DNA from: Microvelia longipes
Taxonomy: Eukaryota > Arthropoda > Insecta > Hemiptera > Veliidae
Length of the DNA stretch: 64,000 nt
NCBI GenBank assembly: GCA_018340805.1
Contig: JACMZG010001863.1
Coordinates: 25,816,849 to 25,880,848 of the forward strand
Direction: 5' to 3'
Shown: one piece after another, positions 12,700-27,800 of the stretch
Position numbering within the stretch: the stretch's first letter is position 1
Layout: every line of letters begins with the position of its first letter
Program-made: the position numbers and the translations under genes
Notes under the pieces: model-generated
What the model was told of the DNA's origin: nothing
Databases searched by the model: none
The model's input: only the letters and a program-made list of their open reading frames with translations

Positions 12700-13395
12700 A
12701 ATCATCAGCTTCAACCTATATACCCATCAGACAAACCCAAAAGTTCACAGACACTATAATCAATTCAGTAGTAAAGAATGCAGGTGGTTCAATTTATATA
12801 AAAGTTTAGTTTAGCTCCATGTTTAGCATAGGAATGAATCAGGTAGGACTACACAGGGGCATATGGCAAATTCAAAATGTTTTTAGTGGTTTAGGCTGTA
12901 GATGCGTCAACAAATAAAATTATTGTTGGTTAGCTTAGTTTTTCGCTCCTCGTTCAGCGTAGGAATGTCAAATTTGATATTTCATTAAGTTAGAAATGCA
13001 TACGGGCTTAAGACAAATCCAAAAAGTCCTCACACATCAAAATGTGTTCCGTAGTTTAGGCTGTAGCTGTGTAAACATATAAAACTCTTTCACTAGCATA
13101 ATTTTTTACTTTGCGTTAAGCATAGGAATGTCGAATTTGAGATTTCATTAATTAGGAATGCAGACGGGCACAAGAAGAATCCAAAAAGTCCTTACACATC
13201 CAAATCCGTTCAAGCAGTAGGTGCATCAACGTGGTAAACTATCGTTTGCTCGCTCAATTTTTTCGCTACGCGTTCAGCGTAGGAATGCCAAATTTAAGAT
13301 TTTATGAGGTAGAAATGCACACGAGCATAAGATGAATCTAAAAAGTCCTCATACGTCAAAATTCATTCAGTAGTCAACAAAAAGTGCAGAAAGAA
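12700..13395. repeat. Tandem repeat of about 130-165 bp units, four degenerate copies
   Basis: The motif GTTCAGCGTAGGAATG or a close variant recurs at about 12831, 12962, 13125 and 13282. Between these, AAAAAGTCCTCACACATCAAAAT and TTTAGGCTGTAG recur. Units have drifted by 10-30%, judged by eye. It looks like a small satellite or the internal repeat of a larger element. Confidence 0.65.
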
Positions 13396-13858
13396 TAAGA
13401 AGTCATCAAAAATGGCATATTCAATTCAAGATTCTCCACTTCTATTTGGACAATTTGAATGATTTTTTATTACTTTTGATCCATACGGCACGCCCTTTAA
13501 ATATTTTATAATATTACTTATGTACCTATAGCCGTTTTTACACTACAGACCCTTAAAACCCCTTCTTTGTCGCGTACAGTATAATATACACTGGCAGCTT
13601 TAATTGGGTTGCCCCCCCATTTTTGGCCGAGGGGGGGGGCATCAAAACGCTTCAGTATTATATTTTTTTTTTATTTTTAAAAGACTAAGATGTCTAACGT
13701 TTTTGTCCATACATCACAATGTAATTAGTCATGGAAACCAATATTGATAATAGTACCAAGTCAGAGATAATAGTACAAACGTGACGATGTTTGAGTGGGT
13801 ATATAGGTTCGGGTGACATCAGTGAACAAGACATTGTTAGTGAGCTACTATGGTTTAA

Positions 13859-14188
13859 CAATTTGATAACTACTTTAAAAAATCAACAGCTTTTGACTCT
13901 TCAATTGATCTATTAAAAGCTATAATTAAGAATAAATTAGTGGATGTAATTCCTCACGTTACTACAGCTTACCGAATCCTACTGACAATTCCAGTCTCGC
14001 TAGCAAGTTGTGAAAGAAGTTTTTCAAAACTTCAATTAATAAAAAGCTATTTAAGAACCAAAATGGGCCAAGAGAGGTTGTCGGGGTTGTCAATTATTTC
14101 AATAGAGTCAGAAAGTTTTTGTAAATTAGACCTAACTAAAGTCATAGAAGCATTCGCAAGTGCTAAAGTAAGAGGGCCTATTAAATAG
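13859..14188 (+). pseudogene. hAT transposase remnant, C-terminal dimerisation domain
   Basis: The open stretch encodes the C-terminal part of a hAT-superfamily transposase of the ZMYM1/P52rIPK-like kind. The diagnostic segment is IPVSLASCERSFSKLQLIKSYLRTKMGQERL...LSIISIES, where the ASCERSFS motif and the following helix form the hAT dimerisation domain. The N-terminal zinc finger and the RNase H-like catalytic core are absent, so this is a truncated, inactive piece. A hAT-type terminal sequence (TTATCCACGCCACTG) ends near 14386, which may be its right end. I could not find a convincing left end. Confidence 0.85.
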
Positions 14189-17100
14189 AATGCAATATAA
14201 TTGTAGAAGAAGGTGTGGGTAAAAATATAAAAGTGTTAAGAAGACGTGGGTAAAAATATAAAAAAAAGTGTTAAGAAGGCGAGGAAAAATAGTAATCATG
14301 CCAACATTTCTATGGTTGTCAAAAATACCTTAGTAAAATAGCCTTGTTTGCCCCTCCAAGAAAAAAAATACTTATCCACGCCACTGTTAATAACCCAAGT
14401 TTTATAACGTTAAACACTGCAAGTTTGTCAATGAGTATACATTATTGATTCTATTAGTCGATGGGAGGAGGGGGGTACCAAAAGAACAGGGGCCCGCCAA
14501 GTATTTATTTACAATATTGTGTATCTCTGCTATACTATTTAACTATGCAATGATGTCTTACAACTACTAAACTAATAAGCTGTAAGAATCAAAGAATATT
14601 CATTGTGATACGATCATCTGTTAAAAACTCTTGGAATGAGTTATATAATAATGTCTTTGGTGGGCACTCTGACCTACAAAAGTTTAAAAATTAAATAGAT
14701 CTAGTCACTTACATTTCATGAAAAGGACATTTCGGTTGCGGCCTGAGTTGAAATGATCCAGGATTATGTGAAATATAAAACATGATAAAAATGATATTTG
14801 TTTTAACCTTACGATGAAAGATCTTATTGTCTCTGAATTAATCACACTTTAATACCTGTGCATTCTTGCAATAATTAATAAAAAATAATTAATTTATCAT
14901 TACTTCTTAAACTTAATATTAAAAAAAATAAAAATGCTTTTAAACATGAATCAGCAAAAATCATAGCAGTGTTGCTTTTAAAAATATCGAAGATCTTCGT
15001 TTAAAAAAAGAGTTGGTTGACAAAACATGGTTACTAGTGGGTCATTCCCACAGTCAATCATACATTCCTAGAGTGGGCATAGCCTGTCAATTGAAAGGCC
15101 TGAAACATAGTTTTGGGGCTCTGGGTAACCTCATTGAAACCTTTTTCAGGAGTGAGTTAAGGTTATAATTAATCAGCTGTATTCAGCTTCCCACACATTG
15201 ATTGTATTTTGATTTGTTTTTAAACGTTCTGCTACAGAAATTACTATACATTTGTTTTGTTTATTTGATTTAATTGATAGTCGAGGGTGGTCAATTGCAG
15301 ACCTCTGCACCAGAGTTTTTATTTTATATTTGATTATAATTTAACTTGTTACTAATCATCTTAAAGTATTTAGAATCCATTTGAATGCACCAAGTTTAAG
15401 CTTTGAAATACCAACAAGATGACAATTTTACACTCATTGGAATTTAAAAAACTTGAAGTCGAAGAAATGTTGAAAAATAACTAATTTTAGAAAAGTCACA
15501 ATATCTATCAGTGTTGATTAGATATGATATAACCCTGGTATAACACAGCTATCCTGAGAGAATCAGATTCTCTCCTAAAATACATTGTAAACTTCCTCCC
15601 CTTTATTGATGAGGAATATATTATGGCACATTTGAGATAGAACGACACAGGTTATAGGAAAAGAGTTCTCATCCAAGGGACAGATTTCAAGATGAAAGAA
15701 GAGTTTTTAATGGAATCCAAAAGTAAATATACATTATATTTTTGTCAAGGTACATATAGGTTTTTTATTTGAATGAATAAATGTGTTTGAGGAGATGTTT
15801 GACTTAGACTGCCTTAAATAATATTCTTAAATTAAATATAGGTGTATTTAGATGTTAGTCTATTTAGTTTACAGAGTTCCTCGTCATAACTCTGCAATTT
15901 TAACAAAATAAGTTTTGAGAGGTATAGAATTAAAAGAGATATATTTACTTGTAAATTATAAATATGCCAAAATTTAGGATCTTCTGATCTTGAAGATCAA
16001 TTGATTCTCCTTCTCTTAGAAGGAGAATCAAAGAAAATTATGATTGTTTATAGTAACTACCTTTTTTTCACTAAATAAATTATTTAGTGGCATTGCTATT
16101 TTTCAAAATTTAATTTTTACTATTGGATCAAAATAACATTTTCTCTTATTCTTTAAAGCTCTTTGAATTCTCAAAGCTAATTTTTTTCTATCAGTCAACT
16201 GATCTTACCTATTAATAGGGCAAAGCACTGACAATAATGCTTTGGCCTATTAACATTCTGGACATTATGCAACAGATACTATAATTCTTGTGCCAAGAAT
16301 GTTTACTTTATTTACAAGCTAAAGGATAAAAAAATAATATGAAATAAGTGAAAATGCAGTGGGCCTGAATATTTTAATAAAATTAAGGTCCATGTTAATA
16401 AGGTTATTTAGGAATTAATAAGATGTATTTTCAGATTCAAAACAGGTATATTTTGCATGAATATATTTTTCTTATCACTACTTTAATAAAAAAATATTAA
16501 CAATAAAAGCTAAAATAGATTGATGAATCAAAAACATCAACCTTTATAAATAAAATATTATATTATTTATTGAATCTAAACAGAAAAAAATATTAATATA
16601 GTCATGTAAAAATAAAAGCCTTTTTAATTTTCTTTATTTCAAAAGCCAGCTTTGATAGGTAGCGTATTTATTTATTCATAATAGGATAAAAAATTGCAGC
16701 TACTAGTTCTAATATCCAACTGAATACAAAACAGGTTGAATTTACATCGACTTTAATCATTCATGTTTCAAAAAATATCTGAACCTAGTATTATTAAAGC
16801 GAAAGAATAACTATATAGATACATTAATTCAAACAAACCTTTGACATACCTAGCTGTAATTTTCTCCTTGAAATAAATAAACTGTGACTCTGTTATCATC
16901 TTTCTAGCCATCAGAACATTTTAAAAACTAAAAAATGTAGATGGATCAAATAAAACCTTACAAACTGAATACAGTATAGAGGATTTAAAATAATTACCTT
17001 TAGCCATCCTCTTATAATTATAAAGCATAAGCAAAAAAGGCCTAACTCTCATTTGTAATAATATCACAGTACATAAGATCTAAATAAGAAGTAAGTACGG

Positions 17101-18864
17101 TTTTCACCAAAATGTTTTCATCATCTACTAAAGAGTGTGATTTAGGCTACCACTTAAGTACTTCACAGGTTAAGTATTAATTAATTTTATAATTCAAAAG
17201 TTAAGAACTTTGAGATGCAGCCTTCCATTGAATTTACAATTTTTATTTCATTTAACTTGCCACACACAATGGAGAAACGATTGTCTTTAAACCTACAAAG
17301 AACATTAATAATTTCTTCTAGTCTGTTAATTAATTTACAAGGTAACTTATTAGATGAAATTGCGATGCTCAACTTGATGGTTAATATAACATCTCACCTG
17401 TCAGTACAATCTTGTACTTGCCACAAGCTTTCAAACATGTAGATAGATTTATAGACCAACTAATTACATGCAAACCATACTTTATGATTCTTTTAAGGCT
17501 TTATGAAAACTTTTTGGCTCAAAATTTAATTCTTCAAATAATTTCTAATAAATACACAACAATCAATGAAGCTTATATTTAAGTTGATCTCACCCAAATT
17601 ACCATCTAATGATTTCAATTTTTTTATTTCACTACACTCATTCTTTTATAAGTAGACACCTCACATTTCATAAATACATTTTGAACATAATATATTAAAT
17701 ATTTTATTAATTGATAAATATTAAGTTGCAATACTTAGCAATAAACAATATTTCTTAACATGGCTGTGATTTTTAGCTAATTTGTGAGTTGGCTTGGATG
17801 ATGGGAGTGGGGCAATTGATTCCAAATATATATGTGTGTGTGTTTGTGTATCTATGCAAGAGTTTCTACCCTAATAACTCCCAATAACTCTCAAAGACCT
17901 TATTTAATAAACCAATAGATGTTTAGTTTTTCATTTGCTTTTATTTAAATATGGGTTAAAGTTGTCCATCATGCAAAAATAGATAGGATACCTACTTATA
18001 AAAGACTAAATATAGTAAATTTTAAGTAACATCTTATGTTCTTATAACAGAACAAATACATTTTGTTCACTAAATGATTTATTAGTCGTGTAATATGTAA
18101 ATATATAATGAGGTTATCAGGACTGATGAGTGAAATTTTAATGACAGACCTTGATAATGTTTTCTGCATTTTTTTATTTATAAATGTAAAAAGGGATCAA
18201 TGAACACAATTTATTAAAATTTACATTTTTTATTTAAATTAATAAAACAAGCAATGTTAAAGTTGTAGTGCTAAAAATACTTAATTAAAATATTCATAAA
18301 AAATAATATTTATCATAATAAATAAAACTTACAAAAACAAACATTTAAAACTTTGTACAAAGATAAGAAGAATTATTTACAATAAACAGTTATATATTTT
18401 ACAAATTTATTTTTATATAAATTAATGTGATAATTCATCATTTTTTAAAAAAGCAAATGTAATGTTTGTAAGTTTATAAAACTTTAATGTTTATGTTTGT
18501 AGTTTAATGTGTTAGTGTGTTTATAAAAATATAGATAAAGTAATACTGGAAATAAATTTAAAACAAGACACCAAATATCCTATAAAAAGCTGTTCAAGAT
18601 AAATTTCTGTTATTGTTGATTAGATTATATGGTATATATTATACTTAACATTTATCTATATTATTTTATGGAATACTCCAAAGCCTTCCAATAAAACATA
18701 CTCTCTTATTTTATTCTAAAGTTAAAATAAAATATACCCAAAAAGAAAAGGTGATAGTTCCCAATGACTTCCAAAAAATGAATTCCAGTTATTTACTCTG
18801 AAAATAATTAAAAGAAAGCAAAACAAACAAGAGCATTAAATCTATAGCTTATATTAATAAACTT
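14189..18864. other. Intergenic, AT-rich
   Basis: I found no coding gene here. The stretch contains the probable right end of the hAT remnant (near 14386), a perfect hairpin at about 16003-16033 (TTGATTCTCCTTCTC / GAAGGAGAATCAA), a short TG run at 17831-17848 and, towards its high-coordinate end, the 3' untranslated region of the PRC1-like gene. The remainder shows nothing I can name. Confidence 0.5.
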
Positions 18865-21800
18865 TTAAAAATCAAATTTAAACTTAGCAGGTTTAATAAT
18901 TGATAATGATTTTTGATTCATTTTTGATGCAGAACTTGGTGTCTCGAAGAAATTACGAGTTTTGGGGGTGTTTGCTTTAGCTGGTGTCCTAGATGACAAG
19001 TAATTTTTAGGTGTAGCTAATTTTGTAGTAGATCTTGTAACTGTTTTAGGTGTTGCAAATCGCTTGGAAGAAATGGGAGTATAGGCATTTTTTGCAGGAG
19101 TTTTAGTCCCTCTTGGAGCAGGAGTTGGTATTGCACTTTTAGAAGTGGCTTTGAATTCATTAGCTCTTGGCCTGAAATTAAACCTGGATTCATTTACCTC
19201 TCCGCTAGGTGACGAATGGACAGGGAAAGCTGGAGAGTTAACGTCTTTCAATGGCTCTCTCTCTGTATTGCACATGGTCACACTTCTCTTCTTTTCTTCT
19301 AATTCGTCCTGTTTTGAAAAAAAAAACAACAGTAAAATAAATAAAGAAAAACAATATATGTTAATGAAAAAAAGCAAATGAAATTCAGGCTTAAACAGAA
19401 GTAAGTAAAAGGGGGTAATCTAAGGGCATTTAAATTTTCACTAGCCAAGTCAAAGAATCCTATCAGGGTTTTCAAGGAACTTGCTTTAGTCTATGGAAAT
19501 GTATTTTAAACTTAATCAATGGTAACTTAAACATAAAGGGAATTTTAACAATTTGACCAAGCAATACGACCAAATAGTTATAGACAATTCATTTAAGACT
19601 TCAGTCCCTATTGAAAAGTTATATTTAAAACATATATAAACTAAACGTTTTGCAGTGAAACTGCATAATCAGAAGTAGAATCTAACACAAACTATTGTAG
19701 CACCAGATTAAAATAATAATAATACATACCAATTAGGACTGAAGTCAATAAATTGTTCATAAATACAACAAAATAGTGACTGAAATGTAAATACCTGAAA
19801 CATGGAATAACTAGAAGCAACAGATGTGTCCTGGTCTTTAAACAATGCTACTCTACTCCTGGTTCCGCACCTCCTCCCATCTACACTCTAATACAAACAA
19901 TTTAATTAGTTATTATCTTTTTAAAGTATGAAAAAATGAAATAATAAGAGAACCATCCATTAAAGGTACAAAAATTAGATTTAAGTTTTTGTACTAACAA
20001 AAAAAAATTAAATTTAACATTCAAAATAATAATATAAATAATAATTAATATAATAAATAATTAGTTAACATTCAAAATAAAACTAAAACCAGGTAAAATA
20101 TTAATATTTGTATATATTTAGTTACATTGTTTCATATTAAAACATAAAAGTGTAAAATATTAATTATTTATTAGCAATTTTTTGTAAATAAGTATTTGAA
20201 AATGTTTGATCTATGAAAGACATAAAAGACCACTTTAAAGAAAAATTACAGATTTATCTAAAGCAATGTGGTAAACAATAAAAAGGAATATTAAACATTA
20301 ATAGATTCACCTTAGCTGAAGATGCTTTACTAGCAGATGAAGCTAGGGACAAAGTAGATCCAGCTAGTTTAATTCTTTTACTATTTTCTGATTTTGGAGT
20401 TGCATGTCCATTTAACTTTCTCTTTTCTCTGGCTTTAGAAGCTGAATCCATTACTTTTGTATCATTTTTCTGACAAAAAAATAAGTAAAAGAAATAAATT
20501 AATACAGTAGAAACAAATAATAAGTACTGAAATTTTAAATGACAGGGAATGCACTCAGGCGGGAGATGTTTTGTACACATAATTGTTTGTAAGGGTGTAA
20601 TAAAGAGAAATAAACTTATGATAGGATAGGAATAAATACTTATGTAAAGCAAGTTTCAAATTTACACATATTTTCCATTTGTTTTGTAACAAAATTTAAT
20701 GATTTCAGTCCAAATTATTTTAAAATAGCAGCATTTTTTTATTTTATATCAAGCAATGTGCATTCCAATCAAAAATAAGGTCCAAGAATAGGGGATTTTA
20801 TGAAGGAAAAAAATATCAATATAATTCAAAATCCATACAACAGGGAATAAGATATCAAATATATTTAAAAAAATAAATGTTCCTAAAATAATTACACAAA
20901 GTGTTTTATGAAATAAAGATGTAACAAATTTAAGGATGTAAAACAAAAAATTCACTGACCTTGGCCACTTTATTTTGCCTGTTTAAATTTCTTTGTTCCA
21001 AATCATCCCTAATTTTATCAAGAAGATTAACACCATAGAGTAAAAATGGTTCATTTTTCCTATCTTCATAGTCAACAAGAAAATCTTCAAGTTTCTTGTG
21101 GATTTTAGGTAAACTCTGGAAATACAAGTAAAAAAAAAATAACAAAACAACCTATCAAATTATTTTTTTTAATATTGGAAACAAAATAAAAGATAATTGA
21201 TATATCAAGCTTAATAACCTTAACTATGATTTTTTAAGTTTAATAAAATACTAAAAAAACTAACTGTATTTTTATAATGAGTAAACAGAGGCATCATTAC
21301 TTTTATACAACTAGTTCTATCAGGAGAATACATCCAAAATCTAAGTTTTATCTACATAAAACAATGTTAGTAGTATGAGTTTATTAACAATTTATTAGAA
21401 TTCACACTTTATTTATTAGAATATTTATTTTAATTTTATTATTATTTATAATTTATTTATTAGAATAAAACACTTTTTTTACTTTTCCTCATTTATACCT
21501 TCAGTATATAGGAAAAGTATTGTGTTTGCAAAGAATCCGAAACCTGGATTTTTAGGTGTTTTAAGGCCTCATGAGTGGTTTTCACAAAGTGACTTGTCTG
21601 TACATGTGATCATTGTAGCTCCTATCCAATTTAATGAGGAAAAGTTCCGAGGTACCCCGCACCTTATTTTTTCCATTTACAAGAGGTCATTGTTTTCCCT
21701 TAAAAAGACCTTCAGAATTCTTCCTGCATTAAATACTCTGTTACGCCTTTAAAAAAATGAGTACTTACAAGGGGAAACATTGCATACGCCAAGCAGAATA

Positions 21801-24800
21801 TTTAGTTATATGAGAAGAATCATAATCACTAGGGCAAGAGAAAATAAATATTGAACAACAATCAATGTTAGAGATTGATCATTTAGTGAATATAGGTGGG
21901 AAAAAAGACTTTTTAGAGAAATTGTAGACTGAAAGGCGTCAGGATAGAATGGGAAATTTTAATATAAATGAGAGCGAGGAATCATTCCCTAGAGACAATC
22001 TGTCTCTAATATATAATAAGAACAGTTTAGACCTAATTCTCACCTTCAATATCTTAAATATAATTATTTTTTGAATCTTTATAGTTTTAGTTTATTTTGT
22101 TTGATTACTTTGTTTTGTAATAATTTATTCTTATAATTATTGCCAATCAGTTTTTTTACTTCTTTTTTAGGTGTTAATTTGATGATTACATCTAGTTAGG
22201 TTAAAAGTTATATACCAATCAAGTTTGTTTATTATTTTTTACATTCGTCTTGTTAAAAATATTACTAGTAAATTTTCAAAGAGAAAAAGCCCTCCGATTT
22301 TTAAAATAAACAAAAAAACATGGGGCATTCAGAATAGCATACCTGCTCAATGGTTTTTCTTTCTTTTTCTTCCTTAAGCAATTGACCACCTCTGTTATTA
22401 AAAAGTCTATTCTTGTCTTTAGCTGCTTCTTCCAATTCGAGCATTCTATTCCACAGATCTTGATGTTTCTTAGCTAACTGAATAATTTCACTGAAATCAA
22501 CAATTAGATAAAATAACTATGATTTTTAAGATTTCACAAAAATATAAATAAATTAAAAAATTTTACAAGAATACAACAATGAAGGTTACAACTTAGTGTA
22601 ATTTATTGACCAATCTATTCATGTAATTTATCACACAATTTATTCTACTAGCCTTCTGAATGAGCAATGAAACCTTTAAAATGAAGGAGATTTTTATAGT
22701 TATATTAAAAATGTTTACAGCCACTAAAACTGCACTGAATGTAATACTTATAACATATAGAATTTGTGTTGTATAACTCAATAAAAAACAAGCTCATAAG
22801 CTTCTTTTCATAGTTAAAATTTCCTAAAAAGTAACTTCTTTATCTAAATCAAAGAAAAATTACCAAGAATCATTATAGATCATTTCCAGTTTGCTCAATT
22901 CAAGTTCCAGAATATCCAACAGATCTTCAGAGCAATGAGATGAACCATATGAATCATATTTAGCACATTGTTCCTCTGAATAACACAACTTATCACAAAC
23001 TGACAGAATCTGGCTTCTAGTCTTTTTAATAAGTGGTTCAATAAGTTCTTTCTTAAGTTTTTCGCAACGGTGAATTTCTCTTTGAATGTAATCTACTGTT
23101 TTTCTACCAACACCTTGATGTTTCTTATGGAAATTAGATCTATAATCCTCATCAATATCTAGTCGATTCCAAAGTTTCTCCAATTCATTGTACATATATT
23201 CTACTTTGACTTTAGCAGATTCAAACTGTTGCTTGTATGAAGATTCGACCTCTTTAATTTTTTCTAAATCTTCGAGTTTTAAGGAAGCAATTTGGTCAGA
23301 ATCAATTATTGTCTTTTCAAAGTCAAGTAAGGTAGAAACTTCCAATTTTTCAATATAGTCAACAATTTGATCCCTGAATTTATAGTATTGTTCAGTTCTT
23401 CTAATCTGAAAAAATAAAAAATATCCTTATCATTGATGCAATCATGTAAAGAATGAAGAACTGTGGAAAATAGGGACTGCCTTCTCTTGGTGGGTCGATT
23501 GCACTAGGCCTCCTAATTCCAAATATAAATATTATCATAAATTTCTACCCTTGCTTATGCCATGCAATAATTTAGAACACCACAGAAATGTTTTCTCAAG
23601 ATGATTTATGACATAATAATAATAATGATGCAGATCCTTGTGTCTCATCAGACATAACCTCTGCAGGTACCACCTCAGGCAGTAATAGAATAGGTAAGAC
23701 TCAAAGTAAAATCTCAAGTTGGTGATAATTTCTTTGAAGAATGATCTTATATAAACTAAGATAACCTAGGATGTGAACCCTAGACCTCTGAGATGACAAA
23801 GGTAAGTATAACCTAATGCTTTAAAAATATCAACGGCGACCATTATTATATTTATATTAATAACATAAAATGTGGTTCGAGCTACAAATTTAACAATTTT
23901 TTTACTAATTGTCAAAAAAAATTGACACCCAGTCTATTATTTACTTAATATACCCAGTTCTAAGATATACAAATTCCAAAATGGAAAACAAGTTGGTGTC
24001 TGTAAGTATGTATAAGGACTTTAAATAAAAACAAACAACTAGCTAAACAAGCTATGAGGGGAAGAGCTGATTAAATTATGCATTTTATTTTTGCTAAAAA
24101 AGAGTTCTAGTTTGAAGAGGCCATGTTTTTCAGTTGTCTTATATGAAATAAGAAAGTAGCTTGAGCAACAAGCTAAGAAAATATTCTCCAGAAGTTTAAA
24201 TTAATTTTATTATCCTATATGTAACAATTCAAGATATAAAAACATGGAATTAGCGTAACATACTAAGAAAATATATCCTAAGAAGTTTAAATCAACCATA
24301 AGGTTCATACCTTCTCTTCTTCCAAAATAAATATGTTGTGTTCTAATCTTTCAATGTCTTCGTCGCTTGGGATGGCATTATTGATTTCTAATATAGGGGA
24401 TCCTATTAATCTACAAAGATTGCCTTCCTGCAAAAATAAATCAAAGCATGTTGTAACAATTTTTTTTGTTTTTAAAAGTTTTTTTTTGGGGGGGTTTTAG
24501 TATTGCTTAAAAGTGAAGGAAATTGTTTTGTTTATCTAATTTCTTTATTTAGTTAAATTCTTTAGTTTTGTTGTTATCTTGATGTGTGTCTTCCTGACCG
24601 GGCACTAAGGGCCAAAGTATTATTCAAGAATTCTATAAACATTACCTTTAACTCTATTAATTAGATTGATTGAATTTATTTTAATACAATAACAAACCCC
24701 TCTTTGTCTATCTCTCTTGAATATTGAAAAAAACTGATAAAGGATGATTGGGAAGAGGGTCAGTTAAGACCAGGGAGTCACATGGGCTGGATATTGTGAA

Positions 24801-27800
24801 ATACCTCAATTATTTTCTCTCGTTGCGGATTACGAGTGTGAACCCGGTTAACTCGGTTGTGGTTTCCAGTCAAACTAAGGTTGTAGTGAAATGGTGTGAG
24901 TGGTGATTAAGCCCACCTGGTCAAGTTCAGTGGCAGTATTGTGTTTAGTGACTAGTTCGGTGTTGTAAGTTTGTGGAAGGAGTTCAACTACCTCGTATTG
25001 GATTACGGATTCAGATAAGCCTTTCCTTATATTATTTTTTTTTGAGTACCCAACTATCGTACTCCTTATCTCTGGAACTTTAGGTGTTAGATATAAGGCC
25101 CCTTCCCTTAGTTGTAAGTTAGTCAGTACTCTAGGAATAAGTTGTCCTGTTAGTCAGTAAGTCAGTGCTAGAGTCCAGATGTATGTTATAATTTAAGAAG
25201 AGACTATTCTACAATGTAATTGGTACTTCTACACTTACGGCGGATAATTTAAATATTCTAAATAATTACTTTTACGGAGTTATATTGGGGTTATTTTTCT
25301 ATGTTATGGTAATACTTTATAATTTAAATGAACTATGGGTTAATTTTTATTTTATTTTAACAGACTGCTAATTTTGGACTCATAAATTTTAAGAATATTT
25401 TGGTTATTATTTTTCAGTGTGTTTATTATTAATTTAGGGGTCATTATATGATTTTATTTTGTGGGGTTTCATCAAAATATCTTTGTTTTTATTTATCTTG
25501 CCCTCATAAATCCGAAAATGCTGTAAGTTCAGGGAAGCACACTCAAGTAAATGCTGGTTTTGTTTTCTTAACTTACTCTGATAGATTTAAGTTTTCTTCT
25601 ATAGTCTTTTCCAAACAGGTATTCTTTTCCTTTCACTTTTATCAATACTTTAAATGGTACACCAGTAAAAGTTATGACTACAGGTATGGAAAAACCCACC
25701 CCCATCACTGGCTAGCTGCACCTGTCCTCAACAGGTACAATTTGGGGTTACAATGTTGCAATAAAATTGAAAACACATTTACAAATTTTATTATTAAAAC
25801 CAAGCCATAATATATGTTATTATTTCTGTCAAAATTAGAGTGATTTAATTATAATAATTTGTTCACAAGTTAAACCATAGATAAATTTATAACACATCAA
25901 GTGTTCCTAAAAGCTTACCTTAACTCTCAACTTATTTAACTTTTCTAATCTCTGCTTCTTAAGCTCTTCATAATCCTTCAGAGAATTTTCTAAATGTTTA
26001 ATAACATCAGTAAGGGGTGCCTCACAAATTGCAATATCACAATTAATTGTAACATGTAAAGCCTGAAAAAATGGACAAAAAATATTAACACTTTATATTT
26101 CTAAAATTAATTATTAAACAAATCTTAATATTCAAAAGAGAGAAAACAATACAAAAAATTATTAAAAAGGATTCTTCAACTAACAGGGAAGTATTACCTT
26201 GTACAGAAACTTTATACAATTTTGTAGAAAAACAAAAAAAAATGCTCTAAAACTCTATTTTATTTAACATAAGAAATTATGTAGTAAGCAGTGAACATCG
26301 AGGGATAGCTTGAAGGCAAATAAGTTAAAAAAAATTAAATTAAGTCCAACCAGTATTTATTCCATTTTTTATCTAGAGCTTAGTTTAAAACCAGCAAATA
26401 TATAACAGGTAACTAGGGTTTTTTTACTATAAATAAATTTAAAGTATAATTATTTTAAAATCAGATAAAACATACCTTTTCTAAATCTTTACACTCTTTT
26501 AATTTTTTGTCTACTTCTTTGACATAGTGATTTCTTCGTGTCTCCTCAGATAGTAACATCTCATTAAAAAATTCCTGAAATAAATTGATAAATTAATACT
26601 TCATACTCAATAAATAAAATATAAAGAAACGCCTAACTAAATCTTTTAATAAAAGGTGAGGAGTGTTTAATGAAAAAAAGTTTATCTGTTATTTATTGAA
26701 AGTCTGATGAGAATTATGTAGTAAAAAGAGGATTAAATACATTACAAGAGTTATAAAATATTTATTAAAATAAGAGATAGGGAACTAATTGATATATATT
26801 TAATAAAAACAATAAGTCAAATATCTAAACAAGTTAAATACTAACCTTTAAATGTAACATAAACTGATGGAATTTTTGATCCCTAATTTCATCAGTCAAA
26901 TTATACATAATATTCCATTTTATCAAAAGCTCTTCCAATGTCTTCTCAATAAGAGCTTTACTCTCCTCAACAACTAATTCTACTTTACTGAAAGCAAAAA
27001 TAATACGTGATAAAAATAAAATTTTCATAAATGTAATTAGTTTTGATGATTTGACAGTCAGCAGAAATCAGTGAGGGAATATATATGGTCATTTCTTGAA
27101 TAAGAATGATCTTGAAAGAGTAAGGATCAAAATAGACAAATAAAATAGATTCCTTAATAGAATTTTGATGGCCAGTCAATCAACCCAAACCAAGAATTAA
27201 TTGACATGTGTATAATAAGGTCCGGTGGAACATGTTGATAAACTCAAGTTTTACATTCAACATAGTATAGCACATGGTCTGTTGACAGCATGAGAAAACA
27301 GTGTTGAGGAACCTGAGGTTGGTCTAATACGAAATTGTGGGCGTGGTTTGACATCTAGAACTAACCTCATTGGCTCCTTTCTATTATTTTCCCTACTGTC
27401 AACTAATTATAACTGTGTATTATACAATAGTTATGAAGTTTTTTAATAGTTCTTTCTTATGCAAAACAAATTCTTTGTGCATAGTCAATATTGTTTTTTA
27501 CTAGCATTTCTTGCTGGTTTTGTTAAAAATACACTTTGTTTTACACTGTTTTAAATACTGGATTGTATTTAAGTTACTTAATATGATCCGTGGATTTAGT
27601 ATGCTGTAAGAATTAAATAATGATTTTCATAGATATATCTATGAAAAAGTGAAAAAAGAGAGCATCTGAAATCATCATGAAAGCATCTAAACAAGGCATG
27701 AAATAAATTTTATTTAAGATAAATCATAGTCAAGTCAATATGACATAAAATCAACAAGTTAATTTTCTTACATGATGATGGTGCCCGTTTACAGCCTTGC

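Noticed and set aside
12700..13395. CRISPR-like array
   Set aside because: The units are 130-165 bp with drifting repeats and no short unique spacers, and the genome is eukaryotic.
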